This document shows, one piece after another, positions 1 through 11,668 of a DNA stretch of 64,000 nt. The position numbers and the translations under genes were made by a program. The stretch lies in NCBI GenBank assembly GCA_949752735.1, contig OX457037.1, forward strand, positions 16,515,017 to 16,579,016, written 5' to 3'. The notes under the pieces are model-generated. The model saw only the letters and a list, made by a program, of their open reading frames with translations. It was not told the DNA's origin and made no database searches. This DNA comes from Lumbricus terrestris (taxonomy: Eukaryota > Annelida > Clitellata > Crassiclitellata > Lumbricidae). Each line of letters starts with the position of its first letter. Positions within the stretch are counted from its first letter, which is position 1.

Positions 1-107
1 GAGCTTTTTATGTCTTACCCTACACACAGCGAGTGAAGATGCACGTCAAGCAGCTTCATTAAGATTGGAGTCTGATTTAACTTTTGTGTTAACCACAGGC
101 AGCTTAA

Positions 108-250
108 CAATGATGGTGGTTGTGGTGATGATTATGATCATGATGATTACGATAGTGTGCTGCTGATGATGATAGTGATGATGATAATAAGGAGTAATGA
201 TGCCGATGTAATAATGACGACAACAATGATGATAGTGATGATGACTACGA
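108..250. repeat. Imperfect GAT/ATG-rich low-complexity tract
   Basis: Dense, imperfect TGATGA/GATGAT triplets interrupted by other bases, similar to a decayed microsatellite. Reading frames through it give only His/Ile/Thr-rich peptides. The remainder of 1-310 shows nothing recognisable. Confidence 0.7.
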
Positions 251-310
251 CATGATTGATTCCAATTGATTCCGAGAGAGTTTATATAGAACCCCTTCAA
301 GATTTATACC

Positions 311-492
311 CACAGCCTCAGAGGCGTTTCTGACTACAGCGCAGACACTGAATCAGAGTTTCATGCTGAAAGTGCATTGGCAATTGCAAGTGAAGGACTT
401 GTGTAGGGTCCCTACACGTCTGCTTGAGGAGGATTTGAACCCACAACCTTCCAGCTCCAAGAGACGCCAAAAATACCCCTACACCACCGCAC
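311..492 (-). repeat. tRNA-derived SINE, degenerate copy
   Basis: Read on the minus strand it begins with an A-box-like TGGTGTAGGGG and continues to a B-box-like GGGTTCAAATCC. After that comes the body shared with the copies near 3.1, 13.9, 19.7, 30.0, 36.1 and 62.1 kb (GGACCTTG..., CTTCACTTGCAATTGC..., then the end close to 'agcgcc/ctcagaggcg'). It abuts the GAT microsatellite at its head. Confidence 0.75.

Positions 493-590
<98 letters not shown>
493..590 (+). repeat. (GAT)n microsatellite, about 32 uninterrupted units
   Basis: A pure TGA/GAT trinucleotide run of about 98 bp. The Met-only and Ser-only frames through it are repeat translations and not genes. Confidence 0.97.
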
Positions 591-591
<1 letters not shown>

Positions 592-684
592 CGTCAATGA
601 TGACGACGAAACGAGCCCATGCAATGAGTTCTGATCGTTAAGTTTATCATCAAAGACAATGACCAGTTACTAATGTTGAGTATA

Positions 685-1404
685 CGTGGTGGGGCAAAAA
701 AAATGCCTCCTTAGATTTTTGTCAATATCTTGGCCAGAAGTAAGAATTTCGAAATGAAATTTTACCGACTTAAAGACAATTCGTAATTAAACATGATGGC
801 CAGATTTCATGAAAATATTTCAAACAGAACAAAAGTTATACCACTTTTAATGAGGCCACCCACCGTTTTTTGACGATTCAAAAACGTAACGCAACAAAAA
901 AGTAACAAAAAACGATTTTATTAAGTCACATCTCAATTATAACTGTTGTGAAATGAACTTGATAGTGCTTCACAGCTTGTATTCAATGTGCCCACCACCA
1001 GTGCCAAAAACTACTTTTGGGTCTATTTGCAAAGTTCTTGAGGCGTTCCAAAGGCAAATCTTCCCATATCAACTCTAATGCGCCCATCAATTGTCTTACC
1101 GCTTTTGGTTTAGGTTGCAGATTGCAATATTTTTCAAGCATAGCTTTCCGCAATTGGTTATCAATCCATCGGGTTCAAATCCGGAGATTTGGGGCCATTG
1201 GCTTTCTCAATTAAACCAGAGCAATCAACATTGAGTCGATCTCCTTTCATTCACGGCAAATCTCTTAACTCTCAGCTTAACTCGTAATTTTTGCGCTCTC
1301 ACTGTTTATCAGAGTAGACGTTGCTCATAGCCTTATATCTCCAGGATCTTGATCAAGAGGTTGAATCATCAAAAAACCTAGGGGGTCTTTTTTGGCCCAC
1401 CCTG
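685..1404 (-). mobile_element. Mariner/Tc1-like DNA transposon remnant
   Basis: The ends are inverted repeats of about 20 bp (left CGTGGTGGGGCAAAAAAA; right, reverse-complemented, CAGGGTGGGCCAAAAAAG), each flanked by TA (683-684 and 1405-1406), the duplication expected for this superfamily. On the minus strand at about 960-1235 the frame reads NGPKSPDLNPMD, the hallmark of the catalytic C-terminal part of Tc1/mariner DDE transposases, and then a helical stretch with a WEDLPLERLKN-like segment. A stop directly follows NPMD and the N-terminal DNA-binding part is not readable, so this is an inactive relic of about 720 bp. Confidence 0.8.
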
Positions 1405-1470
1405 TATTGGAAGTGATGCTAAGAGATTGCTTGGAGCTACATATAGTAACCTAATGTTCTTTTTTTAAAG

Positions 1471-2241
1471 CTCGTATCACATGTCGAGATCCGACATGCA
1501 GAAACTTGGAGTGTAGCGGATGTCGCTGCTCTTCAGGGTGTTCTCTGCATCTGCCGAAACTTGACTCACTTGGCAGTCGCACAGAAACCAGACAAAGTGG
1601 ATTGTTCCGAGGATGTCGCTGATGCTTTTCTTCGACTGGCCAATCACTTTCAGCTGAAGTCGATCGGATTTGAGTCGATATTCCTTGGAGGGGGGTTCAG
1701 CAGATGCGCATTTCCGCCGACTGTTGAAACCGTGCGTTTTTGGAATTGTAGGATCATGCAACCGAGTTTCTATGCTCTACCGATTCAGTTTCTTAAGATC
1801 AACCTAAAACAGTTCGAGTTGGTAAACTGTCGCGCTGACTACAGCTATCTTGGGTTGTTTAAGTTTGTCCAGGAACGAGCAAAGTCTCTGGAGTCTCTGG
1901 GATTAGATGTTGATTTACTGACGTCAGAAGAATACAAACGGCTCTTCGAAATAATGGAGAAATATAATCTGTTGGAAAATCTTCACATTGTTTGCAAACA
2001 CAATGTGTCCGTATCATTGCTTGAGAATATCCTGCTGGCATTCCTTGCTGTACCATCGGCAAAGTCATTCTTGGTGAACTTCGCTTTTTTGGATGCAGGT
2101 GAAACTCTGACAACAAGAATGGCCAGTCTGCTTAAGGTTTTGAAGGACACATGTGCCCTAAAGCGCCGAACACCGATACAGCTGAAGCTGCGACTTCATT
2201 CACCAGCGTACTCTGAAGTCCGTACACTCTGGTCAAACTAA
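1471..2241 (+). CDS. Terminal exon of an unrecognised, leucine-rich protein
   Basis: An open frame of 256 codons plus stop follows a plausible splice acceptor (T-rich tract, then AAAG at 1467-1470). The frame stays open back to that acceptor (LVSHVEIRHAETW...), so the ATG/TTG-like starts inside it are unlikely to be true starts. Residues alternate leucine-rich segments (ESLGLDVDLL, LLENLHIVC, LLENILLAFLAVP), somewhat like the irregular repeats of F-box/LRR-type proteins, but no F-box is visible in the window and I do not recognise the family. It ends with a TAA after TLWSN. Upstream exons should lie on the plus strand left of 685 or outside the window; none was identified. The long open frame and normal codon use support coding status. 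It could also be a single-exon gene fragment or a degenerate retrocopy. Confidence 0.5.
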   Translation, partial: LVSHVEIRHAETWSVADVAALQGVLCICRNLTHLAVAQKPDKVDCSEDVADAFLRLANHFQLKSIGFESIFLGGGFSRCAFPPTVETVRFWNCRIMQPSFYALPIQFLKINLKQFELVNCRADYSYLGLFKFVQERAKSLESLGLDVDLLTSEEYKRLFEIMEKYNLLENLHIVCKHNVSVSLLENILLAFLAVPSAKSFLVNFAFLDAGETLTTRMASLLKVLKDTCALKRRTPIQLKLRLHSPAYSEVRTLWSN

Positions 2242-3082
2242 GATTTGGACATAAACTGTTTGGCTTTTTTTGTATGTATTACGGGTTTTTCTCTTACATT
2301 TAGCAATCTTTGGGTTATAGTTTTATATTGAGGCTGTGCTTATTGGTAGTGTAAATAAGAACTAGGATTTATAAGAATTGTAGGCCTGTGTTTTATTTGT
2401 AGTGTATAATATATAATAAGAATGAGTCTTTTAAGAATTACAGACCTGTGTACTCTTTGATGGAATTTGCTAAAAAAAGTGTCAGGCTTTTTTGCAATGT
2501 GCAACTGTTTATATAACGATACTTGAGAAACGATTTCTAGAGAAATATGATAGAAAATTGCCGGCATTAAGAAGATTTCAGTTTTTTTATTTACGTGCTA
2601 TTGGATACGTTTAACTAGTCTGAATTTATGTACATGCATGTGATCTATTTCGTCTATTGCCATGACAATTATATTGGTAGCGCATGGTTGTGGTTTTTCA
2701 TACTCTTTTTGTGAACGTCGCATAGACTGACATAGCTTGGAATTTTCGTTGGAAAGGGGGTGAGCATTGAGCTGTAGCACGAGTCATTGCTGGAGCCTAA
2801 GGCTGTATACCCTGAGTGGGTTTTTTCTCACGTATTTGAGTTGCAGTTTCATTTGCCACCTATGTATTCAACAGGCATACAGGTTAAGTATGTAGAAGTA
2901 GTTTATTATTAGGTTTATTTTATTATATGTATGTACATATTATATATAAATGCCTATAATTATATGTATACATCTGCATATATGTATATAGTCTATTTAT
3001 CTGTATATATGCATTAATTCACATAGAAAATATTGAGTCTATGATATAGTATGAACACTTGGTATACACCACCCTTTTAAGA
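2242..3082. other. AT-rich non-coding stretch
   Basis: Probable 3' untranslated or intergenic sequence after the reading frame ending at 2241. A short similar pair is visible (agaactaggatttataagaattgtaggcc-like at about 2359 and again at about 2420). From about 2905 to 3015 there are many TATATGTATAC-type words. No gene is seen. Confidence 0.5.
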
Positions 3083-3267
3083 TTACTACTCAAAGGCACT
3101 CCCAACTAAAGCACAGACACAATATCGGAGTTCAGGCAGAAACGCATGAGCAATTGTGGGTGAAGCACTCTCTCTACGTGGCGACTTGAGGTGGATTCAA
3201 ACCTGCAACCTTCCCACTCCAAGACACCAAACATACTCCGAGTACTCCTACACCACAGCACTCCACA
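3083..3267 (-). repeat. tRNA-derived SINE copy
   Basis: Minus-strand order is a head with TGGTGTAGGAG (A-box-like), then AGGTTTGAATCCACC (B-box-like), the AATTGCTCATGCG body and an end at AGTGCCTTTGAG. It is clearly the same family as the copy at 29866-30081, but diverged. Confidence 0.75.
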
Positions 3268-4302
3268 ATAGATTCAGGCTTATGCCAATATATCTATAGG
3301 AGACATAAAGGGAGTAATGGTTAAACATGAAGGTAGCATGTCCATTTTTATGTGGCGTATGCAATCATCAACATCTAATCTAATAAGAATATTTGTAAAA
3401 TACTTCTCACAGCATGCAGAGCTATTCAGAAGTACACTCAACGTGACGGACCCGTTTCATGTATGGCGCACTGATGCAAAGGTGCAAAATGTAGTGCAAA
3501 AGTTTAGTAAGCTCTGGTGGGCCACTTGGAATAGGCCTGCGGGGCACAGCTTGGACAGCATTTGTTTAGGAGAAAGGTTGGATTCAACGACAGGAATATA
3601 GGCTAATTCGGATTAGAACCCTCAATGTTCTTTCAATTTTAAACTAAAGTATCTTTTTCAGCTTAAAATTTTGGGCCTAAATTGACTTAATTGTTGCTTT
3701 TGTCTTAGTTCGGTGCGCCTAGTTTAGGCTAGGTCATTATTTTGTAAAAACAAGCTAGGGCCTAAGCTATAGGCTTTCTGTATGATTATTCGAACAAACT
3801 ATTTTGCAGGTTTATTGTCGCATATAGGCCTAGGGGCCTATGAGCTAAACGATTGTGAACTGCTGGTCTCATATATAATTGCATGGGCTTTGCGCCAGCA
3901 AAGCTTCCAGAATTATCAGATTTCAATTTCTTCAGTGTAAAAAACGACAGCAGAAGGAAACTCGTCTGGCGATGTTTCTAAACTTCGTTTGGCAACCAAG
4001 AGCTAGGAGTTGGCCTACCCGAAATGATGCAGACACAGCCTACTGAGGAAATGGCAATGCGCTCCGTTCAGTTGCAGTCATTCACAATCATTGTAAGCCT
4101 ACGTGCACAGGCCTATGTCGACGGATTATTCGCTTCTCAATAATCGTGTGTGATGATGGTGGTGATTTTTAGAGACGACGATGATGCATGATGACGGTGA
4201 TTAGGTCTATGATAATAATTTGATAATGATGACGATATATTGATAATGATGATGAAGATTATTATGATGATGACGATGATGATTATTATAGGCCTACTGT
4301 CA
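3268..4302. other. Non-coding stretch, no gene recognised
   Basis: A 94-codon frame at 3317-3601 has no recognisable domain. From about 3720 the sequence has many TAGGCCTA-type words, and 4150-4290 is a decayed GAT-rich tract. No gene is supported. Confidence 0.5.
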
Positions 4303-4490
4303 AGGGCGGATACAGAAATTTTCGAAGGGGGACCAAATTAAATTTTCGGTCTTGGGACAGGGAAAAAAATTTCGGCGGGAGACATCTATAATGACCATTT
4401 TTTTTAGTCATTTGTCGAATTCGCAAGAAAAAGATACCATTTTATCCGCCAAAATAGTTGATGACTTTTTTTAGTCGTAGGCCTACAGTG
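4303..4490 (+). mobile_element. One-ended hAT-like fragment
   Basis: Starts CAAGGGCGGATACAGAAATT, the exact reverse complement of the right end of the intact element ending at 5473. The following sequence (gaccattttttttagtcatttgtcgaatt) is related to that element's interior in opposite orientation. No partner end or target duplication was found, so it is treated as a truncated copy. Confidence 0.65.
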
Positions 4491-5054
4491 CCAGTAGCCT
4501 ACTCTACGGACCCGTGTCCTCAAGTGCGGACCTCGTGGGAGCGTGGGGACGAGGCGCTCTCTGCAGTGCTCAACATGTGCACGAAGAACTACATGAAACG
4601 AACGAGAGACTGATAAGGAAAAATGAGTCACTAATTTAATTAGATCGTAGCCTAGAGAGCGAAAGGATTAACGTAATTCCGAATGGAGGAACGAACCACA
4701 GCAAACGCCCTAAGCTGGGCAAAAGCAATACGTCCTATATATAGTCATGGGGACAAAAAGCGAGACGAAGATGCAGATGAGGTCTTTTGCATATAGCCTA
4801 GTTTGAGAGATTGAAATATATTTTTGGGCATACATTTCCCAGCTGTGCTTTGGTTGGAGACCAGAAGAGGCCGCGGATCTTGTATAGGCCTATCGGTCGG
4901 TATATAGGCCTATAGTTTGTTTATTTAGGCCAAGACTTACTGTAGGCTAACCGGCTGCGTCGTGTCAACCGAATTGTTCACAAAACCAACAAATAATTAT
5001 TATGAAAACGAGACAGGTACCGGTAGCCTATCCTATCCAGACAATACTTCAAAT

Positions 5055-5473
5055 CAGAGGGGGCGGATCCAGAGGGCAATCGCGATCCGGGCATGGCCCC
5101 CATTTTGAAAATTCCTTATTTTTGACCAGCTATTTGGGGTCGGAAAGTTGACGTGCTCCCCATGAGTAGTTCCGTAGCCTACCGTAGGCCCCACGAGTTC
5201 CGCGCGCATGGCTCAAGAACACTGTATAGGGGCCTACGACTGTTAAAAAGGTTATCAACTATGTTAATTGGCGGACAAACTGGCGGTATCTTTTCCTTGG
5301 AAATTGGACGAACGACTAAAAATGGTCATCAATTTTTGTTTGGCAGATAAAATGCTACATTTTCCTTGGAAATTGGACGAATGACTATAAAAAGTCATCA
5401 AATTTTTCGGCGACCAAGACGAAATTTTTCCGAAAATTTTTGCCCCCTTCGAAAATTTCTGTATCCGCCCTTG
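5055..5473. mobile_element. Short non-autonomous hAT-like element with 8-bp TSD
   Basis: The left end CAGAGGGGGCGGATCCAG and the right end (reverse-complemented CAAGGGCGGATACAG) are similar inverted termini. They are flanked by an exact 8-bp direct duplication CTTCAAAT at 5047-5054 and 5474-5481, typical of hAT insertions. The interior holds two tandem copies of a unit of about 74 bp beginning TTTTCCTTGGAAATTGGACG (5288 and 5361). There is no transposase. Confidence 0.85.
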
Positions 5474-5989
5474 CTTCAAATCATGTAGAAATATGCAAAA
5501 ATTAAGCTATCGAGAGAACCGAGCTATAAGTTTAGCCGAAGCATTCAAGCCTGATTGAAAGGAAGTAAGAAGTTGTTTTAGGAAGCCCATGAAAAGTGAG
5601 TTGCAGTAATCTGTAGGCCTAGTCTAGATGGGAAGAAACAAACTAAGAAATTATGGCCAGATATGCTACAATACAATACAATATGTGAACACGCTTACAA
5701 ACACACATATGCACACATATTGAAGCGGAACGGTTTGAATATAACGGTCCACTAATGTGTAATTTCAATAATGCCGTTAGGTCAAATTTATTAGTTTGGG
5801 CAAAAGTCCGCTTACTTATTTTAAGAGTGAAATAGGGAACCAGTCTGGCAGCGCTACTCATTCGATTACGCAAGAAAAGCGATAATAGCGGAGTGCCATA
5901 GGCTCATAAGTTTTAGCGGTGTAGGTATCGTCGTTATTTTTACTATTTTAAATGTCGCGCCGCATCCAGGTACAGATTACATGAAAATT

Positions 5990-6655
5990 GGGATTTTTAA
6001 TATTATCATTGTTCGGTAAACACGCGCACTGAATGCCCGTACTCCAAACAATAGTTGCCAACGAATGCACTGATATAGACCGCAGCGACCTATCGACGAT
6101 ATCTATCCACTGCATCCCAGCATGCAAAGCGCTCAAGAAGTAAGTAATCTACGCAAGTAGCAACAGTGAAAATTAAAGCGATGTGAATAAGAAACGTTTA
6201 ATGTGATCTAACAATGGATGAAATTGGAGCCACGCATTGTGACGTTTAATATGTTGTAACGATAAAGCTACGATAAAGCTACCGAATTAATAAAAATACG
6301 CCTCTACCTAAGTGTTCAAAATAATAGCGAAAATGTTCATGCCCAGCTGATAGATTCATAAGCGCCAAGCGGAACATCAGCTAAATTATAGCTTCGAAAG
6401 CGCCGTATGCTTTTGTACTCTCAAACTGTAATTTACTGCATATCTAACCATATATCGCGGCATTATCGCCCTTTAATTCGATTACTTACTTGCATGTGGG
6501 CAGTGAGCTGGTTACTTACTTGCTGAGCGCTTTGCATGTTGGGATGCACGTTGCGATGCCGACAATAGGTCGCTGCGCTCTAATTTATTGCATTCGTTGG
6601 CAATCATATTGTTTGGAGTACGGGCATGCAGTGTGCGTGTTTAGCCATTGTTCTT
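5990..6655. repeat. Long inverted repeat, arms of about 160 bp
   Basis: The left arm (about 5990-6150, with gcactgaatgcccgtactcc and gcatgcaaagcgctcaagaa) reappears inverted in the right arm (about 6495-6655, with ggagtacgggcatgcagtg and gagcgctttgcatgttggg). The spacer is about 345 bp and AT-rich. Arms are diverged (roughly 80 percent by eye). It could be a fold-back/MITE-type element or two opposite copies of one repeat. Confidence 0.75.
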
Positions 6656-6689
6656 ATAAGAGAACGACTTCCTACCACGACCTCCGGAC

Positions 6690-7230
6690 ATCATGGTAAT
6701 CGTAAAATCGGAGACACGGTCGAGTGTGTTGAGGGCTTTCAACTATTTGGTGTGCTCACCCATGAGTCCTGTCGCAGCACCCCGAAGATCTCAAGACGCC
6801 TGGGTATGGCAAGGGGAGCGTTTGGAGCCTTAAGAAATAACATCTGGTCCACTCGTATCAGCCTCAGTACCAAGATACGACTGTTCAACTCATATATCAT
6901 GCCAGTTCTCCTCTACGGCTCTGAAGCATGGTCGTTCGGTAGGCGGGATCAGCTGCGCCTAGACGCTTTTGGCACTAAGTGCTTGAGGACCTTATGCGGC
7001 ATCAAGTGGTCCGACTTCATCACCAACGCAGAGGTCTACAATAGAACTGGACAAACAACGGTATGCGGTACTATAAGACGGAGGCGTCTGGGACTGCTTG
7101 GAATGCCAGCAGACTCAGATTCTCGACAGGCACTGCTGGCACAGTCTCCACCTTCCTGGAAGCGCCCTGGAAGCAAAATCCAGAGTACAAGTTTTACCCA
7201 CATGTAAAACTTTCCTCTCTTCTCCTAGAT
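6690..7230 (+). pseudogene. LINE reverse-transcriptase C-terminal fragment
   Basis: One frame from about 6626 to 7207 gives the region after the RT catalytic core of endonuclease-type LINEs: FQLFGVLTHESCRSTPKISRR, then TKIRLFNSYIMPVLLYGSEAW, LRTLCGIKWSDFITNAEVYNR and RRRRLGLLG. In full elements these correspond to 'YLG', 'LLYGSEAW', 'W.D...N..V..R' and 'RRLRWLGH' landmarks. The fragment is 5' truncated and its end degenerates after 7120. No YXDD catalytic motif is present. Confidence 0.7.
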
Positions 7231-7899
7231 TCCCTTGGTTGCGACTACAGAGTAGTTTTCTTCCAGATTTAGTCGGCAATAGTGTTGGCCAGCAAATCTT
7301 TAAATTAATTTAATGTGAGAGTAATTTAATGTGAGAGTGTTGAGAGTAAATCTAATGACAATTGAAGTGAAGGTCAAATGCAAAGCATTCGAAGATGGTC
7401 GTTATATATGAAAGGGCAAGCATTAATTTGCTGTCAAGCTTTTCACACATTTGGAGGTCAGTATTAGTTATCTGTAGCTGGTTAAATAAATGTCTGTTGA
7501 TTGTCTATTGAACTATTCAGTAGTATATTTCGCAGTTCATTATATTAGCGTATACATATATTCAGTATCTTTGTGTTGTGTGTTGACTATTCCAGATGTC
7601 ACACCACATCCATGTTGTTGATATTGCTGCTCCGTTTGCAAAAATCAAATACATGTTCACTGTTGTTCAGTAAACAGAATGGCTGTACATGTGGTATGTA
7701 TTAAGTTTAGGGTGACCATTTTCTGCCATCAAAAACCTGGACACTTTTTGAAAACTAACAATACAGTTTCTACACTAGCACAATCTTTAATATTCTCATT
7801 ACATTTTGTTTAGGCAGACTTTCCGCATTTCTCCTGCTATTTACACATCTACAAAAGTGATTCCCATCAAATTGAAAATGAAATTGTGCAGTGTGACAC
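7231..7899. other. AT-rich stretch, no gene recognised
   Basis: Contains a short local duplication of 'taatttaatgtgagagt' at about 7310-7340. No coding frame, TIR or SINE was recognised. Confidence 0.5.
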
Positions 7900-8224
7900 C
7901 ACATTGAAGGACTAGCTCCACCGTATCTTCGAGAACTATGTTGTTCCACCTTGGGAGTTCAGCGTCGATCCACCCTTCAATCGGCGAACCACGCTGAGCT
8001 TCTGGTTCCCCGCTCACGGACTGCTATCCGACAGCGTCATTCATTCTTTGTTGCATGTCCTACAGCTTGGAATGGTCTCCCTGTTACACTGCGCTTAATT
8101 CCCAGGGGTCACTCCGCTCTGTTCCTTAAGAACCTAAAAACTGTTTTATTTAGCCGTGGCTGGGCCGGGAGCGCTTCTGAGTAGCCTACCTTGAAGAGAC
8201 GCTATATAAATTTCTGAAATAAAT
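7900..8224 (+). pseudogene. L2/CR1-type LINE 3' end
   Basis: The frame at 7951-8184 reads like the last part of L2/CR1-type LINE ORF2: LLVPRSRTAIRQRHSFFVAC, then PTAWNGLPVTLR, and ALFLKNLKTVLF. This corresponds to the conserved 'RSF....P..WN.LP..LR......F...LKT.LF' ending. It is followed by a short 3' UTR (gacgctatataaatttctga) and an AATAAATAAA-like tail. 5' truncated, as most LINE copies are. Confidence 0.75.
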
Positions 8225-8599
8225 AAACTATTGGTCATGGCAGGTCATTTAATCTGCCCATTGTACTCTTGCTAAATCTGTTGTAAACGTGGACTCTAAG
8301 GAAAGAAGATACTAGAACAGAGGTTCCCAAACTTCTCTGGCTCGGGACCCACTTGGGAATATCTTTTCTGTCTCTGGACCCACTAAACAAAATTAGGTAC
8401 AGAGTACTAAACTAACACTAACTAAGGATTGCTTCATAAATCGGGATTAAGATATGCTGATTTACCTCCAGCATTTAGAAATTACCACATCTAAAACAGT
8501 AAAATTTAACTTAAGAAAAAAGCCAACATTTATTGCAATGCAAGCAACTGTTATATCAATGTAACAGTAACTAATCGTTAAATTTAAACTTTTAAACAG

Positions 8600-8812
8600 T
8601 TTGGACGGTTTCATGCTAGCATTCGCAAGAATTTCCAAGCAAATCACCCGTTGAGGTCTTGGTTCATCGCCTGAATCAGTTGAAATAAATCCGAATTTCA
8701 GATATGAATCATAATATTTACGTTTCGGCGGACATGCCTTCTTCATACTCGGAAGTCGATTATCAAGAGTTGAATTAACATCATCGTCCGACTCTGAGCT
8801 ATGACCACTCAC
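8600..8812 (-). pseudogene. hAT transposase N-terminal remnant, BED-finger-like
   Basis: The minus-strand frame opens MSGHSSESDDD and continues with KRKYYDSYLKFGFISTDSGD, RVICLEILANASMKPSKL. This follows the N-terminal pattern of the Buster/ZBED5-type hAT proteins (KRKYD.SYLKFGF...PQC.IC...L.N.SMKPSKL). The first zinc-binding Cys of the BED finger is replaced by Arg (R before VIC), and the frame departs from the family directly after MKPSKL, where the His-containing half of the finger should be. This suggests an internal deletion joining the 5' end to the element's 3' terminal sequence. Confidence 0.75.
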
Positions 8813-9044
8813 ACATGTATGACAAAGATTCTCGTTTTCGTTTCAAAAATTTATCCATGTTTTTCCGCAAAGTTTTAAAAATTGAAAATAACATTTGCGA
8901 AATTTAAATACCTGTTGTTTATTTTTGAATGGCAGACTTTTTATTAATCATGCTAGGTCTCGTTGCTAAGTCTCGTGCACTGTTTCCTGTTCACATACAT
9001 GCACAAGTAGAAGCTAGTTATAGCCCAACCATAGTGCTATAATA

Positions 9045-11668
9045 ACTTCTGACATATCCGATCATTTGCCTATAATAACCTGGACTAATAATCTTCCACC
9101 CACACTGCACAACATAGATAAGACTGAATTGAAGAGAAGCTTAACTGATGAAGCCTCTGCTAATTTTAAAAATAAATTAATTGACCTTGATTGGAGTCCA
9201 GTTTTGCAATTGTGTAGTGAAAATGAACCTGACTTGGCATATAGCCAATTTTTGAAAATGGTTAGGATAAGTTATGATGAAGCATTTCCTCTGAAGTCCA
9301 TTAAAATCTCAAAAAACAACACCTTCCATCAACCGTGGATGACACGAGGCCTACTGAAATCTACCAAAAAAAGGAAGCGCTCTATATAAAATATATATAA
9401 AATCCTACAATTGAAAATTAAAACAAATTTACTATCTACCGTAATAAATATAAATTAATTCGCACAAATATAGAATGCTCTTACTATTCAAATGAATTCA
9501 CAACACACAGTAAGGACATTAAAAAAACTTGGCAGATGATTAGAACAATAATTAAATCAACTAAGAAGGACACGCTTATTAACGAATTAAAACTCGATGG
9601 GAAGTTAACAAATGACCCCTTACTAATGGCTGAAAAATTCAACTCATATTTTACAGGCATAGCGAAATCTTTATCATCCAAAATCCCCCCATCTGAGAAA
9701 TGCTTTCAAGACTATCTCCACCCATCATCCTCTAATTCCTTTGCCCTAATTCCTACTGCTCCCGAAGAACTATTAACAATTAATAACTCTTTTAAATCGA
9801 CTCACAGCTCTGGCACTGATGATTTGAATCCTGTGATATTATCGTCCGTCATGGAGCTCCTTGCCAGTCCACTAGCTGAAGTAATTAATTGCTCACTAAA
9901 AATGGTATTGTTACATAGGAAATCAAGCTTGCCAGAGTTCTCCCCATTCATAAACAAGGTGCAAAAAACGAAATTGCTAACTACAGACCTATTTCTATAT
10001 TACCTTTTTTCTCTAAATTATTTGAAAGAGTAATGTATGATAGATTACTTTCATACATAAAACATAAGGATATATTATATCCGTTTCAACATGGCTTCTA
10101 GCCGGGTCACTCTACCTCCATGTCCTTGATTGATATCCAGGACAAAATAACCAAAGCAATGGACAATAATGAATACTCAATTGGTATTTTCCTTGACCTT
10201 GCAAAAGCGTTTGATACTGTGGACCACAAAATACTTTTAACCAAACTTGAACACTATGGTATTAGAGACAATGCTCTTCTCTGGCTTACAAGTTATTTGA
10301 GTAATCGTCTACAGCAGGTCCTCTGTAATGGAAAATTGTCTGATTTCCGGACTATTGAATTTGGAGTACCTCAAGGCTCTATCCTTGGTCCCCTCCTGTT
10401 TTTAATTTACACTAATGATCTTCCAAATTCAACATCCATTTTACACTATATGCTATTTGCAGATGATTCTAATGTATTCTTATCGCATGCCTCCTATGAC
10501 CAGCTCTTCCAGCTGGTCAATCATGAATTAACATCAGCTAGTGACTGGTTTAAGGCAAACAAACTTTCGTTAAATCTATCTAAAACTAATTATATCATAT
10601 TTCGTTCAAATAAAAAACCAGTACCCATGACAGATAATGAACTAATTATTGATGACCAAATTATTCCTACACGACAAAATTCCTAGGCGTTCATATTGAT
10701 CAGCACCTAAAATGGAAAGTGCACATAGATGAAATAAGTAAAAAAAATCTCAAAAAGCATAGGCATTATTAAGAGAGTCTCTTACTTGCTCCCCTCTCAT
10801 GTGCTAACTAACCTTTATTTCACCCTAATCTATCCTTACCTTACTTACTGTAATTTAATTTGGACTTCTACCTACGATTCCCATCTCCTTGCCTTAAGGA
10901 TACTGCAAAAGAAAGCCATACGAGTAATCACTAAATCCACTGTTAACTGTCATACTGGTCCACTATTTGCTGAACATAAACTCCTAAATATTAAGCAGAT
11001 TAGATTTGAACAGACATGTCAGTTTATGTACCGTACACCAATAATCTTCTCCCATCTTGCTTCGCTTCCTACTTCTCTCCAATATTACTTCCTAGACTCA
11101 CTAGAGGTAATAGAGAATTCAGTATTATTTTTGCAAAGACAAATGTTCGAAAATTCTCCATTAAATTCCAAGGCCCTCTCATATGGAATAATCTCCCAAT
11201 AGACATTCGAAAGGCAACTACCTTCACTCATTTCAAATATATCTTACGTGTGCACACAATGTGCTGTTTTTCTTAAAATAGTATGAGAAATTACTCATGC
11301 TATTGATAGTTTAGTTTTTCTCTCTTTCTTTTGAAGAGTTTTTTTCTTTATTTCCTGTGTTTTTCCTGTTGTGATTGCTTCTGTTCCTATAAATTGTCTT
11401 GTTGTTTCTTGTTTCATAGTTAAGTAAATTTGATGCATTCTAATGTTCCCTATAGGTTTACTACTCACTGTTCATTGTCTTATTGCAATTCTCTATTGTA
11501 TTTAGGCCCCTACTTAGCGGGACTTGTCCCTTTTGGTGTGCCTATTGTTTCCACGTTGTTATCCTGCCTACTCTTTATGTGAATTTTATTTAATTCTGAT
11601 TATGTTTACTTAGTTACATGTTTGTTATATGATTGAAATGGGATCAATAAAAAATGTCTAATGTCTAG
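9045..11668 (+). pseudogene. LINE (CR1/Jockey-type) with broken ORF2
   Basis: A 5'-truncated non-LTR retrotransposon inside the hAT element. It starts in the endonuclease end (SDISDHLPIITW). Frames then shift at about 9389, 10010, 10100 (stop) and 10680, and again near 11020. RT landmarks are clear in 10120-10686: FLDLAKAFDTVDHKILLTKL, VPQGSILGPLLFLIYTNDLP, and the catalytic box as FADDSNVF. The C-terminal part follows as LLALRILQKKAIRVITKS and PLIWNNLPIDIR. The 3' UTR ends with AATAAAAAATGTCTAATGTC, a short tandem-repeat tail. No target duplication was resolved. Not functional. Confidence 0.88.

Noticed and set aside
363..641. Poly-Met and poly-Ser frames
   Set aside because: Produced by the (GAT)n microsatellite.
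3317..3601. 94-codon frame
   Set aside because: Has an ATG and stop but no domain, no splice or poly(A) context, and weak coding character.
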